Shown here piece by piece: positions 56,295-64,000 of a DNA stretch of 64,000 bases. The stretch lies in NCBI GenBank assembly GCA_022925895.1, contig JAKSYS010000019.1, forward strand, positions 1-64,000, written 5' to 3'. The DNA comes from Fragilaria crotonensis (taxonomy: Eukaryota; Bacillariophyta; Fragilariophyceae; Fragilariales; Fragilariaceae). Numbering within the stretch: the first letter of the stretch is position 1; each line of letters starts with the position of its first letter. The notes beneath the pieces are model-generated. The model was given only the letters and a program-made list of their open reading frames with translations, had not been told where the DNA came from and searched no databases. The translations under genes were made by a program, and so were the position numbers.

Positions 56295-56890
56295 AGTCAA
56301 GGTACAGCAGCTGACAGCTGTTATTGTGCCGTTATTGACGTTGAAATTTCGTCCCCGCCAGCTGAGTCCCATCCGGCTTTGGATACGAAGATTCTCACGC
56401 CAACTGTATACGGCAAAATGCCAGTACGAAAACTACAGTTGTCCCGGACTGCTTTCCGCCCTCATAACCTCCTTTCCTACAACAACAATTTGTCCATCTT
56501 TACCCTGGGCAATTCAACTGCAAATTCACTCCATGTGCTATCTAATTTCCAACATGTGTCCTTCATGATGTTGGCTAAGTCTGGCCATGTTGCAACAGTT
56601 GTTGCGATCGTCACTTTCGTCAATTCGCTCGTGAAGGCGGAGTTGGTGCTGACATGTCAATGCCTTTATCAGTGGGATGAAGGCTTTGAATGCTCACTCC
56701 CACAACCCTCTAACTTCGCGAAAGTAGATCGGCAAGATTCAATCGGTCCTGGATTGAATTGGTTCCTTCAAAGTGAAACCTAGAAATAAGCTTATAAGTT
56801 AAACAACTCTAGAATTAAAACTCTACGTTTGACCGAACCCGGATTTCTACGAACTAGTACGCAGCCTTGATCACGCTGTGTACTTCGACT
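56295..56890 (+). repeat. 3' LTR of the nested copia element
   Basis: 596 bases, preceded by the purine tract GAGAGGGAG. Ends ...CTTCGACT, followed by the target duplication GTTAC. Confidence 0.93.
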
Positions 56891-56895
56891 GTTAC

Positions 56896-56991
56896 TGGAG
56901 CACGGATGTAATGTTTTACTGTGCATGCGAGCGACAGTTTAGGGATAGGGATAATAGAAAAAATATGTAGGGCGATACTGGATGTTTAACA
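56896..56991 (-). repeat. 5' LTR of the 12 kb copia element, right part
   Basis: Continues the LTR split at 48784. It ends ...GATGTTTAACA (TGTTAAAC on the coding strand) and is followed by GGTAG at 56992-56996, the right target duplication. Confidence 0.92.
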
Positions 56992-57232
56992 GGTAGACTA
57001 CAAGTACCAGTACTACTATGCATAAATAGATTCTCCTACAACTGCAACCGGTACGAATGAGAGTTCAAAGTTCACGGACTCGCCTAAAAACAGCAACAGC
57101 GGAGCTGCCCAGACGACGTGAAAGTATGCGTGCACCCCTTCACCGGAGAAGAGAACGCAATAGAGCGCCAATATTCTTGGTTTTTGGTGGAAGTCTGTCT
57201 TCTCTGTTTTGCTCATCACGAAGTCATCGAGC

Positions 57233-58231
57233 ATGACGCAACACAACCGTCAAAGATGTACATGCATAGTCCTGGGTGCGGCGGGCGCTGGCAAAACATC
57301 TCTCGTCCGGCGATACTTTCGCGGGACCTTCGAACAAGGACATCGAGTTCCCACCCTAGGGTCCGACTTTTACACAGGTCGCGTTCGCTTTTCTCCTTCA
57401 GAAGATGAGAAGAAGGATGACTCTGCGAATATGAAAGACGAGGAGACCTTAGTTAGTCTGCAGGTTTGGGATACTGCGGGACGAGAGCGGAAGGCCAAAT
57501 ACACCGCTGCGTTGAGTGACGATTTTTTTCGTCACGCAGATGCAGCAATGTTGGTATACGACGCCACTTCAAGTACCTCCTTTTCAACTCTCTTAGGTTG
57601 GTACTCGGATTTGGTCCAGCGCATGAAAGTTCTGAACGAGGAGCTGCATCGGAAACGACCATTTCCTGTCTTGATTGTGGCAAACAAGATGGATATCATT
57701 TCTGAGCGACAAAGGAAGAATCAACCCGAACGACAGAAGTTGTTAGTGCCGCAGAGGTCTGTCATGGGCCTGAAGCGAGATTTTAAAGGCAAGGACAATC
57801 CCTACGAATATCGTGTCGGCCCATCGCAAGATGTGAGTAATGCCAGTCCGCGGCGCGTGAAGGAGATCAGCAGCACCTACATGGCGACTCACGGTGAATG
57901 GACCACGGATGGGTGCTACCTCGATTCTGTCCTAAATAGTGAAGATCGCTCTCATCCAGATCGTGATATGGTCCTCTTGTGGTGTATGAAAAACGGGTTG
58001 ATGCATATCGAAGCGAGTGCCCTTGATGGCACTGGCGTTGCGAAGGCAATGGAGTCGTTGGTTGCGATTGCTCTGGAATATAAAGCCGAGGCAGAACTAT
58101 TGAAGGAAGAAAAATTCAAGCTAGAAGCGGAGGAAATGTTTCGATCTAACAAGGCCCTAGATCTGCAACGAAGATATTCACCTAAGGAGAGAGGGTGTTG
58201 TGGATGCATTCGTTTCCCGTGGTTCAAATAG
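57233..58231 (+). CDS. Ras/Rab-superfamily small GTPase with a ~90-residue insertion
   Basis: 332 residues from the ATG at 57233 (an upstream in-frame extension has no ATG). G motifs in order: P-loop GAAGAGKTS (15-23), the switch I Thr near 41, WDTAGRER (79-86, switch II), NKMD (151-154) and EASALDG (260-266). In ordinary Rab proteins NKxD and SAK are about 30 residues apart; here about 105 residues intervene, including a Arg/Lys/Gln-rich stretch and WTTDGCYLDSV. The protein is 332 residues against the usual 200-220. The C-terminus has GCCGC seven residues from the end, not a plain CaaX or terminal CC/CXC, so prenylation is uncertain. A trafficking role is inferred from the family. Confidence 0.82.
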   Translation: MTQHNRQRCTCIVLGAAGAGKTSLVRRYFRGTFEQGHRVPTLGSDFYTGRVRFSPSEDEKKDDSANMKDEETLVSLQVWDTAGRERKAKYTAALSDDFFRHADAAMLVYDATSSTSFSTLLGWYSDLVQRMKVLNEELHRKRPFPVLIVANKMDIISERQRKNQPERQKLLVPQRSVMGLKRDFKGKDNPYEYRVGPSQDVSNASPRRVKEISSTYMATHGEWTTDGCYLDSVLNSEDRSHPDRDMVLLWCMKNGLMHIEASALDGTGVAKAMESLVAIALEYKAEAELLKEEKFKLEAEEMFRSNKALDLQRRYSPKERGCCGCIRFPWFK

Positions 58232-58364
58232 CCACTGTGTCGATCTATATCTACGAAACGAGGACGAGTCTGAAAGTAACACTCAATATTTATTCGGGGT
58301 GCATCGATGCCGTCCTGATTGGGTCGCGATGCGTTGCACAGACTCTTGAATCTCCGTATTTACT

Positions 58365-59176
58365 TCAATTCCACCATGCCTTGCCACCAGTACGAAAGTC
58401 CTCCTCAGTCCACGGCATGAGCACAACCTTGCCTTCCGCCACGTCAACGTGGGCTAGTTCAAGTGGCAATGGAGCAGGTCCGCGGACCACAGCTCCGGAA
58501 GGATCATACTGGGAACCATGACATGGGCACATGTACTTGTTGTTGGCCGCCGACCACGGGACGACGCATCCCAGGTGTGTACAAACTGTTCGTGGGCGAT
58601 GCGATGCCAGGTGAGATCTCGCTTACAATTTTTGCGGAACGTACATCACACAAGGAACTTACTGGCGTTGAGGGCGATTGGATCGAGTGACTTCTTTTCG
58701 TCATTGACAATTAGGTAGCTGATCAGAATTGAGAAAGAGCAAATTCGAGTTGGTTGATTGAAAACGTCATGCTGCAGCAGACTTGTATTATTCTTTTGAC
58801 TTACGTGGCATCCCCTCTCAAGCCCTGCACTAAGGATCGATCACCAAGCTGTTTATCTTGAAGGTACTCGGACAGTAAAATATCTTTTCCAATCTTGTCT
58901 TTGGCAATGGTGAGGCCGGTTCCTCCTGCAGCGATTGGTGGCATGAAAAACGCAAAATATGGAATCGCCATTCCACCGATGGTGACGGCGACGGAAGATA
59001 CCAAGATGAGATTCATCAAGCCTCGGCGCTCTTCGTTGATGTAATAGATGTTATCATCAGTCGCCGTTCTAATTGCTGTTATGGTTTTGGGATTGTGGGT
59101 ATTAGCTGTTTTCGTGTTTGCAGGGGGAGAAGGCTGAGGTGCACATCCAGGCTACAGAAAGGACGATGAGCTTCAT
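58365..59176 (-). CDS. petC: Rieske iron-sulfur subunit of cytochrome b6f (nuclear petC)
   Basis: Three exons on the minus strand: 58805-59176, 58663-58718 and 58365-58585, with GT-AG introns of 86 and 77 bases. The first exon begins [18 protein letters not shown], a signal peptide ending in SA before F, the diatom plastid site. It then has [19 protein letters not shown], the single thylakoid anchor, and the Gly-rich hinge [13 protein letters not shown]. Exon 2 encodes [18 protein letters not shown]. Exon 3 has [10 protein letters not shown] and CPCHGSQYD, the two Cys-His pairs binding the 2Fe-2S cluster, then [14 protein letters not shown] and [10 protein letters not shown], the usual end. 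It passes electrons from plastoquinol to cytochrome f. Exon 1 is out of phase by one base: the frame changes just after the SAF site, within TTCTCCCCC. The gene is convergent with the GTPase. Confidence 0.93.
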
Positions 59177-60109
59177 TTTCTTGTTTGTGGCGGCTGTGGC
59201 GCACTTAATGTAACGCAAATTCGGTTTCGACACGAGTTGTGAAATTATGTGACAAATGCACGAAAAGGAACGTTGACATCAACCTCGTGTTTGAGTTGGC
59301 CACGTCTTCATCCGATGGTTCGCATTGAGTAGTCTTGCTGGCGTTTCCGGTCGTGTTCGGGAGCTGGTGTTACCAATAGATTTGACACCATCAGGCGCAC
59401 TTTGCAAGTTTAAATGGGTTTCGGAATAAAGATACTCAATTTATAGTGTTTCCTGGACCCAATGGCATTACCTTGTTCGCTATGACATAATATGTAGCCT
59501 TCGATCAGATTTCAGAATTTGTAGCTCGTCAAGCTCGTCCCATTTGGAGCGTCGAAATTAGAGGGCCTAAAATCGTATTGGCCTCCTGTCCGAAAAAGCC
59601 TCCTCGGAGGTCGGGATTCGGGAGTCCCGTCGGGAGTCGGGAAACGAGAAGAAATGTACTCGAGTACTACCGGTACCGGTAGTACAAAGTACTACTATGC
59701 CACAAGTACCGGGTACAATGACATTGCACCGGGACCCGGGACCAGGTACTCCCGAACCGGTACTGGTATGTTCGCTCCAGCTGAAATGAAATGATCCAGA
59801 TGCCAGGGTAGAATCTACTGCAACCTGGTGAGTTAACATTCCGGAACCGCCAGCTTCCAGACTTCCAGCGAGTAAATGTACTGTAGTATGTATGCATACG
59901 AGTACTTGTAGGGCAAGTACGAGTACAAGCGAAGTACTGTAGTACGACGTAGTACATATGTCCTGCGTGTGGGAAAGGTACAGCATGTACAGTAGATTGT
60001 AGATGTCCCGACTCCCGACTCCCGACTCCCGACTTCCCTAAAAACCAATGAACCTTTTCGACATCCGTCGAGACAACTCGTCAGAATTACTCGTGCCGAT
60101 CACAACAAA
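59177..60109. promoter_or_regulatory. Divergent region between petC and sulfotransferase, with GGGAGTC repeats
   Basis: Holds both upstream regions. A cluster of GTAC-rich and GGTACC runs covers 59655-59765 and 59875-60000. Near its left end, CGGGAGTCCCGTCGGGAGTCGGG (about 59626-59648) and near its right end CCCGACTCCCGACTCCCGAC (about 60007-60030, tandem CCCGACT) are inverted relative to each other, about 380 bases apart. Confidence 0.5.
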
Positions 60110-61153
60110 ATGAGCGACTTTGCAAGCCTTCTGAAGGACTTCCAAGCGGCAACTCGATCGTCTGTGTCTCCTGCGGCCGTTAAAGCCACGAAACGGCCTC
60201 GCTCTGCGTCGAACGATGTCAGCTGTCCTCCCCGTCGAGATTTTCAAAAGCCTACGGTGACCATAGACTTTCTGTGCGTTGGCGCCCAGAAAGCAGGAAC
60301 CACGTGGTTGTATGAAATGTTGCGCAGAATTCCTCAAGTGGGACTTCCTGAATCCAAAGAGGTACATTTTTGGGATTGGAATAGGCGTAAGGGATTGGGT
60401 TGGTATGGCAAGCAATTTCCTCGAGGAAATGACCTCGTTTTGGGTGAGATAACTCCGTGCTACATGGCCCTTAAGAAACACCATGTCCAGGAAATCCATG
60501 ACCTGTTTCCTAAGGCTCGCATTATTTTCCTAGCCCGCGACTTGGTCGATCGAGCTTGGTCTGCACTTACCATGGACCTTCGGAATCAGGCACGGGGTCT
60601 TCGACCGGGTGAGTTTGATGAAGATTACCGTCAAATGGATGCAACAAAACGGAACAAACTCATACGCGATTCGAACCCCGATAACTACAACGATGAGTAC
60701 TTCATGTCCCAGCTGACGAGCCGAACCTACACTGATCGGTCGGATTATGCTGCAGGGCTTTCGAGGTTTCTGGAGCACTTCCCTAAGGACCAAATACTTG
60801 TTTTGAACTATCAAGACATTTCCGAACATCCCAAGGAATTACTCATACGAGTATTGCAACACATTGGAGTGGTGGATGTTTCAACGACGATCGAGAGCCT
60901 TACCACTTGTGACTTGGAACGACGAGTCAATACGAATATTGTTCAGAATCAGTTGATTCGCCCATCGTTACGTCGTAAGATGGAAAACTACCTGAGACCA
61001 ATGGCGATCGAGTTCAACCAACTGCTACAGACGCATTGGCCGGAATTCACTTGGCGCTTAGACGAGTACGCTCCCCTAGTCTGTCGGGAAGGCAGCTCTG
61101 AGGAGGCGATGACAAAAAAATCTGCCGTGATTGCTGGCCATCCCATTGACTGA
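60110..61153 (+). CDS. Sulfotransferase family protein
   Basis: 347 residues from the ATG at 60110, single exon. VGAQKAGTTWLYEML (57-71) is the 5'-phosphosulfate-binding loop with the conserved Lys, and IIFLARDLVDRAWSA (about 137-151) is the 3'-phosphate-binding segment with its Arg and Ser. VLNYQDISEHPKELL is the later helix typical of carbohydrate sulfotransferases of the NDST/HS type. It would use PAPS to sulfate a carbohydrate or other hydroxyl/amine. The N-terminus (MSDFASLLKDFQAATRSS) is not a signal peptide, and there is no membrane anchor, so it may be soluble, unlike Golgi members. The acceptor is unknown. Confidence 0.88.
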   Translation: MSDFASLLKDFQAATRSSVSPAAVKATKRPRSASNDVSCPPRRDFQKPTVTIDFLCVGAQKAGTTWLYEMLRRIPQVGLPESKEVHFWDWNRRKGLGWYGKQFPRGNDLVLGEITPCYMALKKHHVQEIHDLFPKARIIFLARDLVDRAWSALTMDLRNQARGLRPGEFDEDYRQMDATKRNKLIRDSNPDNYNDEYFMSQLTSRTYTDRSDYAAGLSRFLEHFPKDQILVLNYQDISEHPKELLIRVLQHIGVVDVSTTIESLTTCDLERRVNTNIVQNQLIRPSLRRKMENYLRPMAIEFNQLLQTHWPEFTWRLDEYAPLVCREGSSEEAMTKKSAVIAGHPID

Positions 61154-62053
61154 TTAACATCGTTTTACCGCAACCTGCAACTGCTGCCTCTTTGCCATCA
61201 TTCTCCTTGTAATCGATTCCTGCGATCACTTCTCTCGATGCCATGGACTGGTCTGAAGGCAACTAGTGCCAAGTGCCAACTGTCATTCCAACAAAACATC
61301 AACATTGTGCCATTTTCAACAAAAGTATTGCCATTACAAGAAACCAGCAGATGTGACAAGTTGAAAATTCTGATGATTGAAACAAATGAGCAGCTTGAAT
61401 ACTTTCTAATTTGCATGCGCACGACGCTTGATGACCGAGCATGAAGAACCAAAACCTTGGCGCTGAGTGAAATCGTTTAGCCAACTAGCAGGACCAAAGA
61501 TAATCTAGCGCCCTCCCTTGCATGATTCCAAACAATACAGTTCGAGTTGTATCTTGAATCGTCTGTCTAACTTGGCATTCCTGGAGTGCGAGAAAAGAGG
61601 GACTTACTGTCGTACTCGGTACTCGGTACTAGTACTCGGAGTACTCCACAGAAGAGAATGGGAGGTGGTGGGAGATCCGGCAAAATGCAAACTGCTACTG
61701 TACTGTTTGTCTTCGCGTAGCATTGAACACGTTCTTGTATCACTCTATGCATATTCTGTATTCTGTGCACCCAGTGCACACGTACTACGGACTGTGTACA
61801 CGTTCTACGGTATGAGATCAAAGGTAGATCCCAAAAAAGCTTTCAAAGTTCCCAAGAATGCAGCTTTTTCCGTGAAAACGTCGTATTTCCCGGAAATTTG
61901 TGTTTGGTCTGCTCTGTTAGAGGGGTTAGGGGTTTGCATGGAGAGATGGAGAGGGTGGGATTGCAACGAACACATGGCAGATCAAGTTGACCGCGTAGCT
62001 AACAAATCCGCCGAACAACCACACCACTCTACAGCGGGGTACCCAACATCACC
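61154..62053. other. Intergenic, nothing convincing
   Basis: Contains a GTAC/CGGTACT run at 61612-61648. A frame of 199 codons (61518-62117) runs into MED6 on the wrong frame and has no domain. Confidence 0.5.
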
Positions 62054-62854
62054 ATGTCAGAGACTGCGTCGTTCGTCGACCCTGTCTTCCTTGCAAGATT
62101 CGGCCTTTCTCGAATGAATGTGTTCGATTACTTCCTTCATCCTCTGAATCCCTTTCGATCAAACGTGAACACATCGAATGAAGTTCTCGCCATGCAAGGA
62201 ACGTCAATCGGCACATTGATGCAGTTTGGTATAAATGGCAGCATGCCTTTGTCACCTCAGGCTGCGGAAGAAGAATATTCCATGGCTCTCACTCGATTGA
62301 CTGGTGAGCAATACGAGCTACTACCGCCTGCCTCTCCCGAAGGGTACGCAGTTCCTTCACCCCTCTACACACTTCGTCATGTGCTCCGAGCGAACCCCAC
62401 CACCACTAAAATCTTGGGTATTTACTACATTCTGGAAGGCGTAATTTACAAGTCTCCAACTGTGAGAGGATTAATGAAGGCTAATGTTGCGAGGACGTTA
62501 CATGGACTCTCGGATGCGTGCATGGCGCTCAGTCAGTGCGCTCGGTATTTGCCGTCGACTGGGTACATTTGGGTGTTCGAAGAAGGAGAAAATTCTGAAG
62601 ATCCAGGGGCATTACTCCAGTTAGCAAAGCGACGGAAACGCCGTAAGATTCTTGATAATAGACGACCCGGAGAAAGAACAGATGCGGAGGAGGAAGGCAT
62701 TCGAGCATCCGAAGCTATTGATCGAATCCTAGTTCGACTTGCCAAGAGCCCTCTTATTGTTAATACCAAGTCCAAGTCGTCACGGAATGTAGATGAGTTG
62801 GCAGCAGACAAGAAGGTTCCGAAGTCTGCAAAGAAACAAGGTTCAGACGAATAA
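62054..62854 (+). CDS. MED6: Mediator complex subunit 6
   Basis: 266 residues from the ATG at 62054. MED6 landmarks are FVDPVFLARFGLSRMNVFDYF, the PLNPFRS segment and NTSNEVLAMQG (40-49). Then come a GTLMQFGI block and LLPPASPEGYAVPSPLYTLRHVLR, followed by ILGIYYILEGVIYKSPTVRGLM, in which the strand-turn IYYILEGVIYKSP is the most conserved part of the family. The C-terminus is charged (KRRKRRKILDNRRPGE) and longer than the core, as in many protists. The subunit sits in the Mediator head, bridging activators and RNA polymerase II. No intron is seen. Confidence 0.9.
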   Translation: MSETASFVDPVFLARFGLSRMNVFDYFLHPLNPFRSNVNTSNEVLAMQGTSIGTLMQFGINGSMPLSPQAAEEEYSMALTRLTGEQYELLPPASPEGYAVPSPLYTLRHVLRANPTTTKILGIYYILEGVIYKSPTVRGLMKANVARTLHGLSDACMALSQCARYLPSTGYIWVFEEGENSEDPGALLQLAKRRKRRKILDNRRPGERTDAEEEGIRASEAIDRILVRLAKSPLIVNTKSKSSRNVDELAADKKVPKSAKKQGSDE

Positions 62855-63473
62855 GGGCGAACAACTCGGAAATCACGTATCCTTTATCGCTGCGACCTCC
62901 AAACAATGCTGCAACCATCGGCCGTTGGATCAACGGTAGTTTAGCCTCATCAATGTTCGGAGTCGAAGACTGGGTGGATGGACCTGCTGGGGGGAGACGG
63001 GCCTGCCTCCATGGAGCTGTACTCCCCAGGACAAGTAAATTCATACCTAAGATTCCGACACAACCGCAGCGGTACAAGGACGCTTTTTTCTACTGTACCT
63101 ACTACGGCCCTTACTGTAAGTCCTGTACTGTATGACATGCCAGTATTAGTGGCGCTGCGCGCGAGTTCTGCGCGTTATTCCCAACAGGACAGGTTCGGTG
63201 CGTTGGCGTGTACTGGTACATAGCACGACCCAGTGGTCGACTGTGGGGCCGCATCCGGGGCATCGGCCTCCACAAAAAATTGACGATGGACACTTGCTTC
63301 TCAGCACATCGAAGTCACAGCGACCGACAAACAAAACCGACGAATAATTGAAGGCAAGAGGCTGATCTAACCAGTTCATTCGATTAGCAATACCTTCATA
63401 GAAAGATCCGAGTCAATCCTCAAAGGAATCGCTGCACCCGTCATCGTTGTGGAACTTCCGTTGCTGACTCACC
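62855..63473. other. Intergenic, nothing recognised
   Basis: Between MED6 and the EF-G2-like gene. The frames of 60-105 codons here are antisense or random. Confidence 0.5.
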
Positions 63474-64000
63474 ATGATTCGAATCTTGGTAACACAGCGT
63501 TCGTCCTTGACACGAAACAGCCTCTTCCCCAAAACTGTTCGAGTCTTCTTGTCTCGTTTCAAATCGTCCATGCCTGTCACAGACGACGACGACTCGGACG
63601 CCTATTCCAACTCTGAGATTCGACGATTAATACACTTGCGCAATGTCGGCATCTTGGCTCATGTCGATGCCGGCAAGACGACCGTCACGGAACGCATGCT
63701 GGCATTAGCGGGTGTTGTGAGACGCCCCGGGACGGTTGACGAGGGGAATACCGTCACTGATTATTTGCCCGCCGAACGTGAGCGAGGCATAACCATTCAG
63801 TCGGCAGCAATATCTTTTGAGTGGGGCTGGCACAACCACTACACAGGGGATGATTTTGAAGCGAACGACAAGGTACAAGTTCATCTTATTGATACGCCAG
63901 GTCACGTTGATTTTTCGGTGGAAGTCAATCGATCAGTTGCTGTTTTGGATGGAGCCGTGCTTGTGGTTGATGCCGTTGCTGGTGTTCAGGCCCAGACGGA
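63474..64000 (+). CDS. GFM2: Mitochondrial elongation factor G2-type GTPase (partial, 5' end)
   Basis: The ATG at 63474 opens a frame that runs off the window at 64000 (175 codons present). The first ~33 residues ([20 protein letters not shown], then [13 protein letters not shown]) are Arg/Ser-rich and acid-free, a likely mitochondrial presequence. G1 is [10 protein letters not shown] (62-71). [19 protein letters not shown] is switch I and its flank, with TVTDY and RGIT as in [15 protein letters not shown] (140-151) is G3. The [24 protein letters not shown] pattern is closer to the ribosome-recycling EF-G2 than to translocating EF-G1, a judgment from the short part seen. It would work with ribosome recycling factor to split mitochondrial ribosomes. 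Full length would be about 800-900 residues. Confidence 0.85.
   Translation, partial: MIRILVTQRSSLTRNSLFPKTVRVFLSRFKSSMPVTDDDDSDAYSNSEIRRLIHLRNVGILAHVDAGKTTVTERMLALAGVVRRPGTVDEGNTVTDYLPAERERGITIQSAAISFEWGWHNHYTGDDFEANDKVQVHLIDTPGHVDFSVEVNRSVAVLDGAVLVVDAVAGVQAQT

Larger units (their letters stand above)
48785..56890 (+). mobile_element. Plus-strand Ty1/copia element nested in an LTR
   Basis: 8106 bases, flanked by the 5-base target duplication GTTAC (48780-48784 and 56891-56895); the uninterrupted site is visible at about 37679-37683 in the other LTR. LTRs are 48785-49381 and 56295-56890. The ends are AGTCAAGG...TTCGACT, not TG...CA. Order: LTR, TGG-type primer site, gag, zinc knuckle, an unusual membrane-helix region, coiled coil, protease, integrase, RT, RNase H, purine tract GAGAGGGAG, LTR. 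The order integrase before RT makes it copia. At least five single-base frame changes split the coding region, although the two LTRs appear to differ by a single base. Confidence 0.95.
36877..56991 (-). mobile_element. Large minus-strand Ty1/copia element (~12 kb net), interrupted by a second copia element
   Basis: Bounded by target duplications GGTAG at 36872-36876 and 56992-56996. The LTR starts TGTTAAACATCC and ends CCATATCA on the coding strand, the usual TG...CA. The downstream LTR is whole (36877-37778); the upstream LTR is split by the element at 48785-56890. Taking that insert and its duplication out leaves about 12.0 kb, more than twice a usual copia. Order on the minus strand: LTR, TGG-type primer site at about 47981, a ~4 kb region with extra frames (43990-47706), gag with zinc knuckle, protease, integrase, RT, RNase H, polypurine tract AAGAGGGG at about 37779-37786, LTR. 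Frame breaks show it is defective. The LTRs differ by only a handful of bases. Confidence 0.93.

Noticed and set aside
56220-56783. 187-codon frame over the nested element's 3' LTR
   Set aside because: Consists of LTR sequence; the 5' LTR loses the same frame by one base.
60038-60499. 153-codon antisense frame over the sulfotransferase
   Set aside because: Shadow of the conserved sulfotransferase frame.
60664-60684. ATTCGAACCCC, a reverse-strand tRNA B-box-like sequence
   Set aside because: Inside the sulfotransferase coding sequence; no cloverleaf could be built.
61518-62117. 199-codon plus-strand frame before MED6
   Set aside because: Low-quality composition across GTAC-rich sequence and out of frame with MED6, which has its own well-placed ATG.

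Overview
This window is eukaryotic nuclear DNA. It most likely comes from a pennate diatom close to Phaeodactylum tricornutum; this is inferred, with no database search behind it. The main signs are: nuclear genes with short GT-AG introns (64-91 bases); three plastid-type presequences in which a signal peptide ends in an (S/N)A-F site, as in the diatom 'ASAFAP' rule; a nuclear, intron-containing Rieske gene of the cytochrome b6f complex; and Ty1/copia elements of the diatom type. Roughly half of the window is mobile or repetitive.

Layout: 1-~600 is the 3' end of a plus-strand copia element (RNase H end, polypurine tract, LTR start). 765-9071 holds host genes: a plastid FAD desaturase-like gene (minus, one frame break), a cysteine-depleted mitochondrial ferredoxin-like gene (plus, one intron), a DUF711/UPF0210 gene (minus), a plastid histidine phosphatase (minus) and a glycosyltransferase-like gene (plus, one frame break). 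9725-16206 is a complete DIRS-order (PAT-like) tyrosine-recombinase retroelement on the minus strand, with split direct repeats A-ORFs-BA-B, three long open frames and identical repeat copies. 17170-36468 holds an MFSD5/MOT2-type transporter (three exons), a PDZ-tailed unknown, a LicD-like protein with an oxygenase-like tail, a DGAT2 acyltransferase (two exons), a Q/M-rich OB-fold protein (three exons) and an ASCC2-like CUE protein. Two AT-rich gene-poor stretches lie among them; the second holds a ~180-base tandem array directly followed by a 632-base MITE-like element.

36877-56991 is a nested transposon: a ~12 kb minus-strand copia element (TSD GGTAG, LTR 902 bases, TG...CA ends), whose upstream LTR was later hit by an 8.1 kb plus-strand copia element (TSD GTTAC, LTRs of 597 and 596 bases, unusual AG...CT ends). 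57233-64000 returns to host genes: a Ras-like GTPase with a large insertion, PetC (minus, three exons, one frame break in the presequence), a sulfotransferase, Mediator subunit MED6 and the 5' part of a mitochondrial EF-G2-type GTPase that runs off the window.

The host genes form no operon-like pathway. Functional threads are plastid biology (PetC, desaturase-like protein, histidine phosphatase), mitochondrial biology (ferredoxin-like protein, EF-G2), lipid storage (DGAT2), glycan/sulfate chemistry (glycosyltransferase-like, LicD-like, sulfotransferase) and RNA/DNA functions (OB-fold, ASCC2, MED6). Single-base frame breaks recur in host genes and in both nested elements, so base-level sequence accuracy is a question that affects several calls.
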